Of a stretch of 64,000 nt of DNA, positions 1 through 10,007 are shown piece after piece. Made by a program: the position numbers and the translations under genes. Origin of the DNA: Lineus longissimus (Eukaryota > Nemertea > Pilidiophora > Heteronemertea > Lineidae); assembly GCF_910592395.1 (NCBI RefSeq), contig NC_088316.1:8682001-8746000 (forward strand), in the 5' to 3' direction. A model generated the notes under the pieces. That model had not been told where the DNA came from, did no database searches, and saw nothing but the letters and a program-made list of their open reading frames with translations. Each line of letters opens with the position of its first letter. Positions within the stretch are counted from its first letter, which is position 1.

Positions 1-2
1 CA

Positions 3-185
3 AATGCCAATTCTGAGCTGAAGAAGGGCCTCCTTTGGACACCCAGTGGAAGTTATGAGTGCCTGGGTGCAGGTGATATCATTCTTTATAGCTCAGGTGA
101 CTTGCTAGTCAAATTGCTATACGAGTGGCATCTGTCTGTATCTCTTGCTGAGGGTTGGTTTGTTTGTCAGTCTGTCTGTTGAACT
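3..185 (+). other. Short open frame at window edge, possible exon fragment
   Basis: The frame starting at base 3 is open for about 60 codons and closes at a stop near 183. It has ordinary protein-like composition and begins NANSELKKGLLW. A possible splice donor (GGTGAT) lies near base 81. No family is recognised and no acceptor can be seen because the window starts here. It could be a host exon, a transposon remnant or chance. Confidence 0.15.
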
Positions 186-540
186 TGTTTCCAGAGCCTA
201 TCCGTAACCATAAATGCTAGGCTTATCATGTCTCATGGTACAGTTGTGCCTTTTGGCAGTTTTTGTCAATTTTCGAAATACGCTTGGCCCCATGGAGCGC
301 TTCATATCATATCACCTTCAGCATGTGTGTGCTGAAGGGTTATGCTGGCCTTGCGATACTATTTTTATTTGCTGCATCATTGTACATGATGCAAGTATAA
401 ATTCAATGGATGTGACATTATCTTGGGTTGTATATGGGGCGGCCTTCTCCCTTCTCCAGTTCTTTGTTACTTTGAGCTTTTATGACCGGTATGTTTGACC
501 CAATGACAAGCTTTGACTTCTCTTGAGCTATTTTATTCTC

Positions 541-1126
541 TCAACAGTTTGGTATTATATAGAAGCAGAAGCTGCTTTCGCTAGCCTTCATAAGATCGGA
601 CACATAAGGAAGTTCTTGGACAAATGCAACGCTGAAAGACTTGTCAATGCCTTTGTTACATCATGGCTTGATTCTAACAATGGAATTCTATACGGTCTGC
701 CGGATAAGACTATTGCTCCATTGCAACGGGTTCAGAATATGGCAGCGAGGTTGATATGTCGCAGGAAGAAATTTGACCATGTAAAGCCCTTACTGAAGGA
801 CCTACACTGGCTTCCAATCAAGGCTAGGATTGAGTTTAAGATTCTCTGTGTTATCCATAAATCACTGAATGGTGTGGGACCTGAGTACCTCAGTGACATC
901 CTTCTGGAAACAGAAGGTCGCACTCGGTCAGTTACCTCCAAGGCCCTTCAGGTCAATCGTACCAGATCGAGGTACCCATACCTCAAACTTCCAATCGAAC
1001 TAAGATCCCAGCCTGAAAAAACATTTTAAAGACAATTAAAAACTCTGCTCTTCAAACGAGCCCTTGGGGAGGTGGCGCCTTGAGCAGGTGCGACCACGGA
1101 AAGGCGCCTTGATACAAATGTAACTT
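541..1126 (+). mobile_element. CR1/L2-type non-LTR retrotransposon, 3' fragment (reverse transcriptase C-terminus and 3' UTR)
   Basis: The translation from about 570 to 1029 is the conserved region after the RT fingers and palm of CR1/L2/Crack-like LINEs. It shows LVNAFVTSWLD, then LQRVQNMAARLI, DLHWLPIKARIEFKIL and GVGPEYLSDIL, in the usual order. The active-site part of the RT and the endonuclease are missing, so the copy is 5' truncated, as is normal for target-primed insertion. The frame stops at 1027-1029. It is followed by a GC-richer tail containing GGCGCCTTGATACAAATG, which resembles the 3' end of this class of LINE. The exact 3' end is uncertain. The copy is inactive. Confidence 0.85.
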
Positions 1127-1580
1127 AACTGAACTTGCTGAACTTACCTCTTTTGACCCCGCATTATACAGTTACTCAATAATCAAATTTTAAAAAAACA
1201 TCTTATCAACTCAGAAGCATAAGTTCATTAACCCAATAAAGTACCATTTTCTGGTCTAACTAGAACTCATTGCATGACACATGTCATTTTCAAGTATCAT
1301 CAAAACAGCTATTGTTTGCTTCATTCTGGTTACAGATGAATACCTTTTCAGACTGGGTTCGTCTGAAGGGGCCTTTAGCTAAATGCAGCACTCCCACTCT
1401 GCAGTAGTCTGAAATGGTGAGTTTAGTGCAGTATGTCATGTATGTATAGTTTACCCACTAAAAAGGGACTTCTGCACCAAAAAGGGCCCAGACCACCCCA
1501 CACGACCACAAACATTGACCAATACGCACTGTATTCTGGATTGAAACTATAGACGGTATGCTATCAAATAAAGTCATTAA
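1127..1580. other. No gene seen
   Basis: This is AT-rich sequence without a convincing open frame, RNA gene or repeat boundary. It separates the LINE tail from the first copy of the dispersed noncoding repeat family. Confidence 0.6.
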
Positions 1581-2400
1581 CTAACCCCTATCTATTATAC
1601 GCGATAACACCAGTGGGCAAAAACTGAAAAGGTAGAAAGTGCAATATCTTGCTTATTCAAGACTTGTTTTCGATAATATTTTAATGGTAGGTACTCCAAG
1701 CAAGGATACATCACATATCTTACAGGTTTTTGATTTTGGAGGTCAGAAAGGTCAATTGACATAAATTGGCCGTTTGAGTCTAACAATGGCACGTTTTTTA
1801 ACTGCTAAAGCTAACAATTTGAAACTTTGTACACATGACCCTCCAGGTCAGATAACCTCCGACACTGAATTTCGGTCGAATATGATTGTCGACTCGGCCA
1901 CCAGGGAGCCAAAACTGAAAAGTTCAAAAGTGCAATATCTCGTTAATTAGTGACTTGTCTTCAATAATGCTTCTATGGTAGGTACTCCAAGCAAGGATAC
2001 ATCACATGTCGTACAGACTCTGATTTGATCTATATACTATACATGCAGCATGTTTCTGAACCAGGATGAATACCTAACCACCAAATAGCTGTATGGTGAG
2101 CACAATGGCCCCTGGCCTTTTCCTTTTCTTTGTAATATGAACAGGAGACTGGTGAGGTTGAGTTGGATATCTGGTTTGATCTGACCCGCACAATTTTTTT
2201 TTGGCAGTTGCCTCTTGGGAGGGACATTATATATCATATGGGTTTTGACCTTGACCTAGTTTTCAAGGTCACAGAGGTTAAAGTTTGTGGCAAATTACGA
2301 GATGTTCACATTTCGTAACCACTGCAGCCATTGATCCCAATCTCTGTACATATGTTTCCCAAGGTGATAGTCACTCAAAGATCAACTTTCGACCTTTTGC
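1580..2400 (+). repeat. Dispersed noncoding repeat family, copy 1
   Basis: This stretch shares long recognisable blocks with 48940-49480, 52040-52220 and 56290-57060. Shared phrases include GGTAGGTACTCCAAGCAAGG, ATACATCACATGTC, CTATACATGCAGCATGTTTC and GTGAGCACAATGGCCC, in the same order and orientation. Internally, two related blocks occur at about 1610-1760 and 1915-2060, so the unit is itself partly tandem. Apparent open frames here are short, differ between copies and show no protein motif, so I treat the family as noncoding. It may derive from a nonautonomous transposon, but no terminal repeats were identified. Confidence 0.7.
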
Positions 2401-2419
2401 CACTGGGGGGCATTATATA

Positions 2420-3290
2420 AAAACATGAGATAACTCGTTGATTGATAGTCGGATTGGTTTCGTATTACTGTGGAACTGGGATGTGGGCTCGGTAGGTGCC
2501 TAGTGATTTTCGACCCAATCCGATATCTGGTATGGTCGCCAGGGGGCCATCTTTTGATTCTGCAACCAGAATATAACCACCTGAAGGGCTTGAATTTATG
2601 TGACATGATGTGTGGGATGGGAGAGGTCACCTATTGATTGTTAGCAATTTTTTTGCTGCGTTAAAACACTAAAACTTATTCCTGCCCAAATTTCTTCCCA
2701 TGCCATGCCAAAATTCTGGTCAAGGATTACAAAAATAAAATTATTTAGAATTATGTCGCCTCAGCGCCACCATGTAAGCCCTAATGGTATTAGGCTAATT
2801 TTGGTCTGATATATATACAATATCAAAGATGGCTGCCAGTTGGCCATCTTGGATTTCACATGCTGGACTGCAACTGCAGAATGAGTGGAATTTTCTGTGA
2901 CATGAGAGGTGATCTGTTGATTTTGGGCCCGATCAAATGACAATTATGGTTGCCAGGCGGCCATATTGGATTTTACATCCTGGACTGTAACTGCAGAATG
3001 AGATGCCTCATGTGCTTAACATTTTCTGTAGAATGATGATTGATGGGCAGGGGTTGTATAGGTGCCCGATCGATTTTTGGCTTGAACCAATATCCAATAT
3101 GGTTTCTAGGTGGCCATCCTGTCTCATGCATTCCGGACTGTAACTGCTGAATATTAAGACAACCTATGGCTTTCAATTCTCTGTGGTATGATTAGGTGGG
3201 GTGGGAGGTGCCTTAGGAATTTTGGGTCTGATCTGTAATCCGAGATGGCCACCTGGCTGCCTCTATGGTGGTCATCCATCATAGAAATAT
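2420..3290 (+). repeat. Imperfect tandem repeat block of the same noncoding family
   Basis: Units of roughly 110-170 bp recur. Each carries a phrase like GCCA(G/T)NNGGCCAT followed by GGACTGNAACTGCAGAATGAG or a variant, then a GATCTGTTGATTTTGG-like segment. Clear unit starts lie near 2535, 2830, 2950 and 3105. Related text occurs at 23390-23520 and 24050-24165. The units have diverged and no reading frame is conserved across them. Confidence 0.6.
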
Positions 3291-3855
3291 ACCACCAAGT
3301 CATTCCAATGCAGCGGCATAATGTATAATGAACAAGCAACATTCTCAAGTGATAGAAATGCTTTACAACTGCATCATGCAACCATAAATTACCAGTCGAT
3401 TTACCATACCTCGTGGACAGAATTTGACTGTGGAGCATCATGCATATATTGCTGCCACTTTGTGGTACACTTGTTAAAAAAAGGTTCCTCAATAAGACAG
3501 TGAAATGAATGTAAAACACTTGGGTGGGAATGTTGTTCAATATAAAGTGCTATATAAGATCTTGTATTTCATTAATGATTTATTAGCTATGCTGGCTATG
3601 CAGAAGAAAGCATTTTATCTACAGGCAATGTATATAGTTTCTGAAAGGGGGTGTCTGGCCTATCAGATGAGATGAAAAAAATCATGAAAGGTCCAAGATT
3701 GCCACCAAAATTTTAAAAAATACCAAAATTTCAACATTTTTCCAATTGTTATCATAAAAATAGCAGATAAAATCACAATAAATGCCAGTATTTTTGTTTA
3801 TTCATAATTATTCATGATAACATTTGGAAAAAGGATCTGAGTCTTCTCGTGCAAT
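3291..3855. other. No gene seen; 3' flank of the piggyBac remnant
   Basis: This is AT-rich sequence. If the piggyBac pseudogene kept a 3' terminal inverted repeat it should lie here, but I could not find a TTAA-flanked CCC-type terminus. The open frames on both strands overlap without motif support. Confidence 0.5.
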
Positions 3856-5100
3856 TTAGGGCAGAGTGGCTCTAGTATGGTACTCAGCAAAATGAGCCTT
3901 GCACAAGTATTTGCAGCACTTCTCATAGTAGTTTTTGATTTTATGATCCTTGGATCTAGGGCACATCACACACCTGGCCTTCTTCTTAGATATGGAGGGT
4001 GATGTTTTCCTTTGAGTCTATCAACACCCGGTGTAGATGGACGGCCAGGTCCAGGGACACTGTCTTGGTCATCTGCACGTACTTCAAGTAATGACTTTAC
4101 CAGTGCAAGTGCAAGCACAAGACGGAACTCTTCTGTGAAATCTTCGGGTTCTTCATGTGGTGTAGAAGGTACATGTTCACAATGGCCAAATCAATTAGCC
4201 GCCAAAAGAGCCTAACCCACCACTTCATGCTTTTCCATTTCACAGAGTAACAACACAGATGCTGATCATTTAGATCTACACCTCCTATTCCACGGTTGTA
4301 GTCACAAATCATTGCTGGTTTTTTACTGGCTCCTTTTCAACCCGCCATTGGACATCTTCAGTTGCATTACCATGAAAAGAAGAGGCAACAAACACTTCAC
4401 GTCTATCCATCCATTTTACGACTGTAAGATTCTCATTCGATTTGTAGAAGACAGCATCACCTCGTGCCCCAAGTCTTGTGGTCTTTAGTTCTGGGGGGAA
4501 ACCTACCCGATTAGAACGAAACATCACACATGGAAATACTTTTTCTTTCATTAGGTCAAGAAATAACTGGACCGTTGTGTAGAAATTGTCAACAAAGAGA
4601 TGATGGTTTTTATGGAGATAGTTTGTCATCAGATCCATGACCACCCTGTATGCCAATTCATGTTCAGCTCCATCATCATTCCTGCCTGTATAGACCTGAA
4701 AGTCTAAAACATACCCAGATTAAGCTTCAGGAAGAACCCATAAATTTATGCCCCGTTTGGGGGGCTTCGCTGGCATGTACTGTAAGAATCCAATTCTACA
4801 TTTAGTGCCAAGCATTTGTTCATCAATGGAAAGAGATTGCTTTGGACTGTAAAGGAGTCAAAATGTATCTTTCAGCCAATCATAGCTTTCAGCCAATCAT
4901 AGAGTGGATGTACCTTGTGCAGCTTATCATAGTTTGGGTCATCACGTTATGGTACTGTTATCGTTCACGTGTAGATAACGTTTTATAGCACAAAATCTAT
5001 ACCTAGAAAACACAGAACTGTACCATGCACTTCTCAAAATAGGGTGTGTTGTGAAGTAGTCCCTATATGATGGCTTTGGATCAAGTCCCATGGCAATGTT
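3856..5100 (-). pseudogene. piggyBac-type transposase (DDE_Tnp_1_7), N-terminally truncated and broken
   Basis: On the minus strand, reading from 5100 down, the parts of a PGBD4-like transposase appear in order. First is IAMG, then PSYRDYFTTHPILRSAW and FCAIKRYLHVND at 4960-5095. The catalytic-core entry MLGTKCRIG and WVLPEA follows (about 4720-4830), then FVDNFYTT near 4590 and GGVDLNDQ with KWWVRLFWRLIDLAIVN at 4150-4300. The C-terminal zinc-binding tail (CVMC, then KCCKYLC and HF) ends with a stop at 3856-3858. An in-frame stop replaces one codon near 4720, where relatives have a residue between PEA and GY. A 17-bp direct duplication around 4870-4910 adds further damage. The N-terminal third is absent, and the sequence switches abruptly at about 5100 into the retroviral protease ORF on the opposite strand. 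Family assignment is firm; activity is ruled out. Confidence 0.9.
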
Positions 5101-5316
5101 ATTCCAGATGCTGCTGAAAATGAGAGTAATTGTACTCAAGATGATATTGATCATCAAATGGGGCATAATTGTCTTCCAGATGTTACTGAAAACGAGAGTA
5201 ATTGTACTCAGGATGATATTGATCATGAATTAGGGAATACTTGTATTCCAGTTGTGATGGACAACGTGAGTCACTGTACTCACGGTGATATGGATCACAA
5301 ATTAGGGAATGGTTCT
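5101..5316 (+). repeat. Three tandem 72-bp in-frame coding repeats
   Basis: Units occupy 5101-5172, 5173-5244 and 5245-5316. Each starts ATTCCAG or CTTCCAG and encodes 24 residues with a conserved N-C-T-Q-D-D-x-D-H core. The length is a multiple of three, so the frame is kept. The first two units are close to each other and the third is more diverged. Confidence 0.9.
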
Positions 5317-6747
5317 ATTCCAGAGGTTGATGATATTCCAGAGGTTGATATTCCAGAGGTTGATGATATTCCAGAGGTTGATGATATCCCAGAGGTTGAT
5401 TGTATTCCAGAGGTTTATGGTATTCCAGAAGTTGGTGGCAATCCCAGAGTGAGTGACGAAATGGTCCCCAACGTTTACAATGACCTCCATGTAAAAACTG
5501 CCGGTGGCATTGTTGACATAACGTACAAGCAGGGTTGGTCCCCGTGGATTAATGATTGGGCTGATCAAGGGAATGTCTGGTGTAGGCCTCAGTTGGTCGA
5601 AATTGCTGGTTATGCAACCCTCTGTGTGCTTGTGTGTAGTGTATTGATATGGCTGTGTGGTGGTCTAGTATGCCTATACCTCAGAAATTATTTGCCTGTC
5701 ATTATAGCTTGTACAGCCTTGCTAGGATTTGGCATTCAAGGGCTATGCCATGCACTTGGAGGGGTGGACGTAGTGACATGCAAACTACGACCGACAGTAT
5801 CCACACTGCTTTGGGGACTGGGGATCATGTACTCTATTTGTCTCGTCGTAGTTGCCTCGGCCTGGCCTAACCCAAGGGGGACTTCACTACCAAAACCGGG
5901 TCTATTACGTGACAAGGGCGCGCAGGCTGTGCATTTCCAGGACGGGGACCCGCGAGTCAAGTCAAAGTTGTCCAACCTTGTCTCTGGTAAACTTGGGGAT
6001 CTGCACATAAAGGTTCTGATCGACACTGGTGCCAGCGTGTCTCTTTTGAGAAAGGATCTTTTTGAAACCCAACCTACGTTGACGGGCCTTCCTATTGACT
6101 ATACTAAGCGAAAGCAGGCAATCACCGCCAACAAGGACACAATTGACCTGCTGGGTACTAGCGATATTCCATTTAAGCTCGGTAACTATAGCTTAAACCA
6201 TACTGTTCACATTACCGAGAACCTTTGCCATGAACTAGTCCTGGGGCTAGATTTCCTTTCGCAGCATGCATGCCACCTGAACTTTGAGGAAGGCCTATTG
6301 GAACTAACTGGCTGTGACCCCATACCATTTGAGGTAATCCATTATGTGGACATTGACGAAGTTAAGCTTCGGGCTAATTCCACAGTGCTTATCCAACCAT
6401 GGTCCCAGCGGTTAGTCTGGGCTCGCCTGGAGTCAGATCAATTGTTGACAGGTGCACAGGGGGTGGTGTTACCCAATGCCCGATTGGCCGGACGAAGCCA
6501 TTTAATGGGCGCACACTCACTTGCGGAAGTGAGACATAAACTAGTGCCATTCATGATTTACAATCCGACAGCGAAACCAGTCAAATTGTATCGCTGCACG
6601 AACTTAGGACATTTGGATTTCCGCCAGACGGAAATAGTGGCAAACTTAGGGTTAAGTTCAGGGCAAGGAGTTCAAGGTCAGAGTTCCCCTGTTGAGCAGG
6701 CCCGCACAGCTAGATTGGCCAAGACTGATCCACCTGCCGTTTCCTAA
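5101..6747 (+). CDS. Retroviral-type aspartyl protease fused to an acidic repeat region and multi-pass membrane segment
   Basis: The frame is open from 5101, with the first ATG at 5158, to a stop at 6745-6747. The N-terminal part is three 24-residue repeats of the type NCTQDDIDH followed by seven IPEVDD-like repeats. Next come three strongly hydrophobic stretches, at about residues 141-167, 173-194 and 212-233 counted from 5158, which look like membrane helices. Downstream is a pepsin-like retroviral protease with VLIDTGASVSLL (active-site DTG near 6020-6030) and LVLGLDFL as the second signature. The C-terminal third resembles the linker between protease and RT in Gypsy pol. The RT continues in the same frame after the stop. 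A membrane segment upstream of the protease is not standard for Gypsy pol; it may be what remains of an unusual gag or leader. Protease call firm; membrane call from hydrophobicity only. Confidence 0.8.
   Translation: MPDAAENESNCTQDDIDHQMGHNCLPDVTENESNCTQDDIDHELGNTCIPVVMDNVSHCTHGDMDHKLGNGSIPEVDDIPEVDIPEVDDIPEVDDIPEVDCIPEVYGIPEVGGNPRVSDEMVPNVYNDLHVKTAGGIVDITYKQGWSPWINDWADQGNVWCRPQLVEIAGYATLCVLVCSVLIWLCGGLVCLYLRNYLPVIIACTALLGFGIQGLCHALGGVDVVTCKLRPTVSTLLWGLGIMYSICLVVVASAWPNPRGTSLPKPGLLRDKGAQAVHFQDGDPRVKSKLSNLVSGKLGDLHIKVLIDTGASVSLLRKDLFETQPTLTGLPIDYTKRKQAITANKDTIDLLGTSDIPFKLGNYSLNHTVHITENLCHELVLGLDFLSQHACHLNFEEGLLELTGCDPIPFEVIHYVDIDEVKLRANSTVLIQPWSQRLVWARLESDQLLTGAQGVVLPNARLAGRSHLMGAHSLAEVRHKLVPFMIYNPTAKPVKLYRCTNLGHLDFRQTEIVANLGLSSGQGVQGQSSPVEQARTARLAKTDPPAVS
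5317..5442 (+). repeat. Tandem 15/18-bp repeat encoding IPEVDD
   Basis: The block ATTCCAGAGGTTGATGAT recurs seven times with small changes, and one copy lacks a codon. It encodes IPEVDD, IPEVD, IPEVDC, IPEVYG and similar. It lies directly after the 72-bp repeats and begins with the same ATTCCAG phrase, so it probably arose from their start by slippage. Confidence 0.9.
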
Positions 6748-8000
6748 GACAAGTCAGATATCACTGTCGACCAGAAGCAAATTGTCAAGGAACTCCTAAT
6801 GAAATATCACCATGTCTTTGCCAATGATGATAGTGAATTGGGGCGCACAACGGTCTTAAAACACCGAGTCGACACTGGCAGTAGTCCTTCCATACGTTCT
6901 CAACCTTACCGGGTAGGCCCGGCCTCACGGCAGATTATTGATAATACCGTGAAAGACATGTTGGAACGGGGGGATCATAAGCAATCGTAATCAGCATGGA
7001 GCTCTCCAGTAGTTTTGGTTAAGAAAAGTGATGGTAGTACCAGATTTTGTGTTGACCTTCAGAAATGCAATGCTGTCAGTGTTGGTGATGCATACTTTTT
7101 GCCAAGAATTGATGACACCCTAGATGCTCACCCTGGTAGTACTCACCCGATGCGGGTAGTACTCACCCAGATGCTCACCCTGGTAGTACCAGATTTTGTG
7201 TTGACCTTCGGAAATGCAATGCTGTCAGTGTTGGTGATGCATACTTTTTGCCAAGAATTGATGACACCCTAGATGCTCTTGGTGCAACTCAGCCAAAGTT
7301 CTTCTCCACCCTCGACATGAGGAGTGGCTACTGGCAAGTGGAGCTGGATGGACAGCATTCGCGAGACAGGTCGGCGTTTACTTGTCACTCGGGCTTGTAT
7401 GAGTTCAACGTAATGTGCTTTGGTCAAAAATCGGCTCCGGCCACGTTCCAGCGCCTCATGGAGAGTGTATTGAGAGGGTTAAACCAAAGAATTTGTCTGG
7501 TCTACCTGGATGATGTGATTGTCTTTTCATCCACCTTCGACGAACACTTGCACCATTTAGAACAGGTCTTTCAAGCCTTCTCCGCTGCAATCCTGACCTT
7601 TAAACCTAGCAAATGTTTCTTCTTCAGAAAGGAACTCAAATTCCTGGGGTTCAAGGTAAACGAGTAAGGTATCAAGGTGGACGATGACAAGGTCAAGGCC
7701 ATTGTCGAGTTTCCAACCCCAGCATCAGTGCGTCAGTTGCGGTCCTTTCTGGGTGTTTCCAACTTTTACCGCAAGTTCATCAAGGACTTTGCCAAAATTG
7801 CATCACCCCTGAATAAACTACTCAGGAAGGGGATTTACTTTGAGTGGGGTCCGGAGGAGCAGCGGGCTTTTAAGTTGCTTAAAGAGAAACTCACCAACCC
7901 GCCTGTTCTGGTATTTCCCGATTTCACGCGGCAATTCATTGTATCCTGCGACTGTAGCAACACAGGCCTTGGCACTGAGCTCTCAATTACGCGATGGGTG
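6748..8000 (+). pseudogene. Ty3/Gypsy reverse transcriptase (broken)
   Basis: The RT follows the protease ORF in the same frame. It shows KHRVDTG, then SAWSSPVVLVKKSDGSTRF, DDTLDAL, FSTLDMRSGYWQV, FNVMCFGQKSAPATFQRLM and the catalytic box YLDDVIVFSS near 7500-7530. It then continues through GVSNFYRKFI and the start of RNase H (FSxDCSNTGLG-like) up to about 7970. In-frame stops lie at 6745, 6988 and 7665. A 149-bp direct duplication at 7032-7278 shifts the frame in the middle of the fingers. A second shift near 7970 returns reading to the original frame. The YLDD catalytic aspartates are intact, so the damage is length and stop damage rather than active-site loss. Confidence 0.92.
7032..7278 (+). 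repeat. 98-bp direct duplication inside RT (7032-7129 and 7181-7278)
   Basis: The two copies differ at a single base (CTTCAGAAA against CTTCGGAAA) and are offset by 149 bp. The 51-bp spacer is itself made of short repeats containing GTAGTACTCACCC. Because 149 is not a multiple of three, the RT frame moves from frame 1 to frame 3 here. Confidence 0.95.
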
Positions 8001-9660
8001 TGAACATCCCATTGCCTATGGTGGCCGAGGGTTGACACCAGCAGAAAAATCATACACAGTGACTGAAATGGAGACCCTGGCAGTAATCACCGCCCTTAAG
8101 CTCTGGCGACCATATTTGATGGGGCAGCGATTTAAAATTATTACTGATCACTCAGCAGTACGGTATATCATGAACATGAAGAATCCCACGGGACGCCTCG
8201 CTAGATGGATATTGTACTTACAGCAGTATGACTTCGAAATGGAGCATCGCCCAGGGATGGTGCACAACAATGCAGATGGACTTAGCCGTCGGGACTGGGA
8301 TACCACGGTAGTGGCTGTCAATGACGATGTTCCTGATATTACCCAACGTCAGAGGGCAGATGCAGTTTTGGTCAAAATGATTGAGTACCTAGAGAAGGGG
8401 GTACTTCCGGGGGAGGATAAGGAGGACCGCAAACTGGTATTGAACTCGGACTCCTACACCTTGGACAAGAATGGTGTATTACAAACGCTCATGACCAAAG
8501 CGGAACGTGGTGATGGGGAGGACAATCCTTTCCGGTTGGTCATCCCAGAGAATATGAAGGAGGAAATCCTTATTGCCTCCCATGACCACATATTGTCCGG
8601 CCATTTCTCTACCAAGAAAACATACCAGAAAATTAGGGCTAGGTTCTACTGGGTGGGTATGTTAGCTGACATCGATCATTACGTCCGTACATGTGCTTCC
8701 TGTAGCACCAGGAAGACACCCAAGACAATTTGGTGGGCACCACTTCAGCCATTACCCCCGGTTGAGGCCCCATTTGATAGGGTGGCGATTGACTGCGTGG
8801 GACCAATCACGAGGACAAAGAAAGGTAATAGATTCATAATTGTCCTGACTGATCACATGACTCGCTGGGTAGAGGCAGTGCCCTGTAAGACGATTGAGGC
8901 CCCAGTTGTAGCAGATGTCCTTTTTCGCCTTATCATCTGCCGTCATGGGACTATGAAGGTCTTACTTAGCGATCGGGGCACAAACTTCTTGTCCAAATTG
9001 GTTCAATCATTGTGTAGGATATTGGATGTTGAACATCACCTGACGTCGTCCTATCAGCCTCAGTGCAATGGTCTCACGGAGAAGTTTAATGGCACATTGA
9101 TCCAAGGCATATCCATGTATGTGGATGCTCACCAACTCACATGGGATGAGTATATTGACCCAATCCTATTTAGCTATAGGTCAACTCCATGCCTCTCCAC
9201 AGGCTACAGCCCCTTCTATCTCTTGTACGGCAGGATGCTAAGGCTTCCTTCAGATGTTGCATTGCTTGAGTCTAGGGATGCAATTGAGAAACCGCAGCAG
9301 CACCTGGACAGAATGATCAAAAGGCTTCGTGTAGCCCAACCAAAGGCAATTGAAAACCTAACCAATGCTCAAGCTCAGCAAAAACAGCAATATGACAAAC
9401 GAGCGAAGGTTCCTGTGTTCAAGATTAATAACAAAGTTTGGTTATATCATCCAGCCCACAAACGACAATTGAGTAGGAAACTCCAACATCTATGGCATGG
9501 ACCATACCTGATTGATAAATTAGTGGGTAACACCAATAGCTCATACCAATTGCGGACCATGCAAGGCAAAAGGCTTAAGGCACCTGTTCACACAGATCGT
9601 CTTAAAGTCTGGACTGATCCCCTTGCCCGGCCTAATGTGCGCAATGTCCTTCCGGATTAA
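7960..9660 (+). pseudogene. Ty3/Gypsy RNase H and integrase
   Basis: The RNase H part shows HPIAYGGRGLTPAEKSYTVTEM, KIITDHSAVRYIM and NNADGLSRR. The integrase zinc-binding motif is next, with HDH...GHFSTKKT and CASCSTRK. The catalytic core follows with VAIDCVGPI (first Asp), LLSDRGTNF (second Asp) and QCNGLTEKFNGTL (Glu), so the DDE triad is present. A GPY/F-like module (LWHGPYLIDKL) closes the domain. The frame is open from before 7840 to the stop at 9658-9660 and is the same frame as the downstream chromodomain. This ORF is internally intact, but it depends on the broken RT upstream. Confidence 0.93.
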
Positions 9661-9666
9661 CCGCCT

Positions 9667-9981
9667 GTGCCACCAGCGGATGACGTTGTCATGGGGCCCA
9701 ATGACCAAATTGCCATGGGGAACAGGCCTCCCTCTGTTGCTGGTGATGACCAATTAGTTGTGGATGCTCCCACCACCACAGACCATGTTCCTTTGAAGCC
9801 GACCAGACGAGGCAAAGTCTATGAAATCGAGAAATTGGTTGGCCATAGGCAACATAAGAATGCGACGCAGTATCGAGTAAAGTGGAAGGGATATCCAATG
9901 AGCCGTTGTACTTGGGTCAATACGGCTGATATTTTGGATAAGGCAAAGGTTGATGAATATGAAGATTCACTCCGCGCCTAG
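9667..9981 (+). CDS. Chromodomain at the C-terminus of the integrase
   Basis: Only one stop codon separates this from the integrase and the frame is the same, so it was probably one protein. After a short proline-rich and acidic linker comes a chromodomain: YEIEKLVGHRQ, then QYRVKWKGYP, then TWVNTADIL and an acidic helix ending DEYEDSLRA. Chromodomains on Gypsy integrases (chromoviruses) direct insertion by reading histone marks. The aromatic positions of the fold are Y, W and W in order. Function in this copy is not expected. Confidence 0.88.
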   Translation: MPPADDVVMGPNDQIAMGNRPPSVAGDDQLVVDAPTTTDHVPLKPTRRGKVYEIEKLVGHRQHKNATQYRVKWKGYPMSRCTWVNTADILDKAKVDEYEDSLRA

Positions 9982-10007
9982 TATATCGATGCCTCTTCTC
10001 TTTCCAG

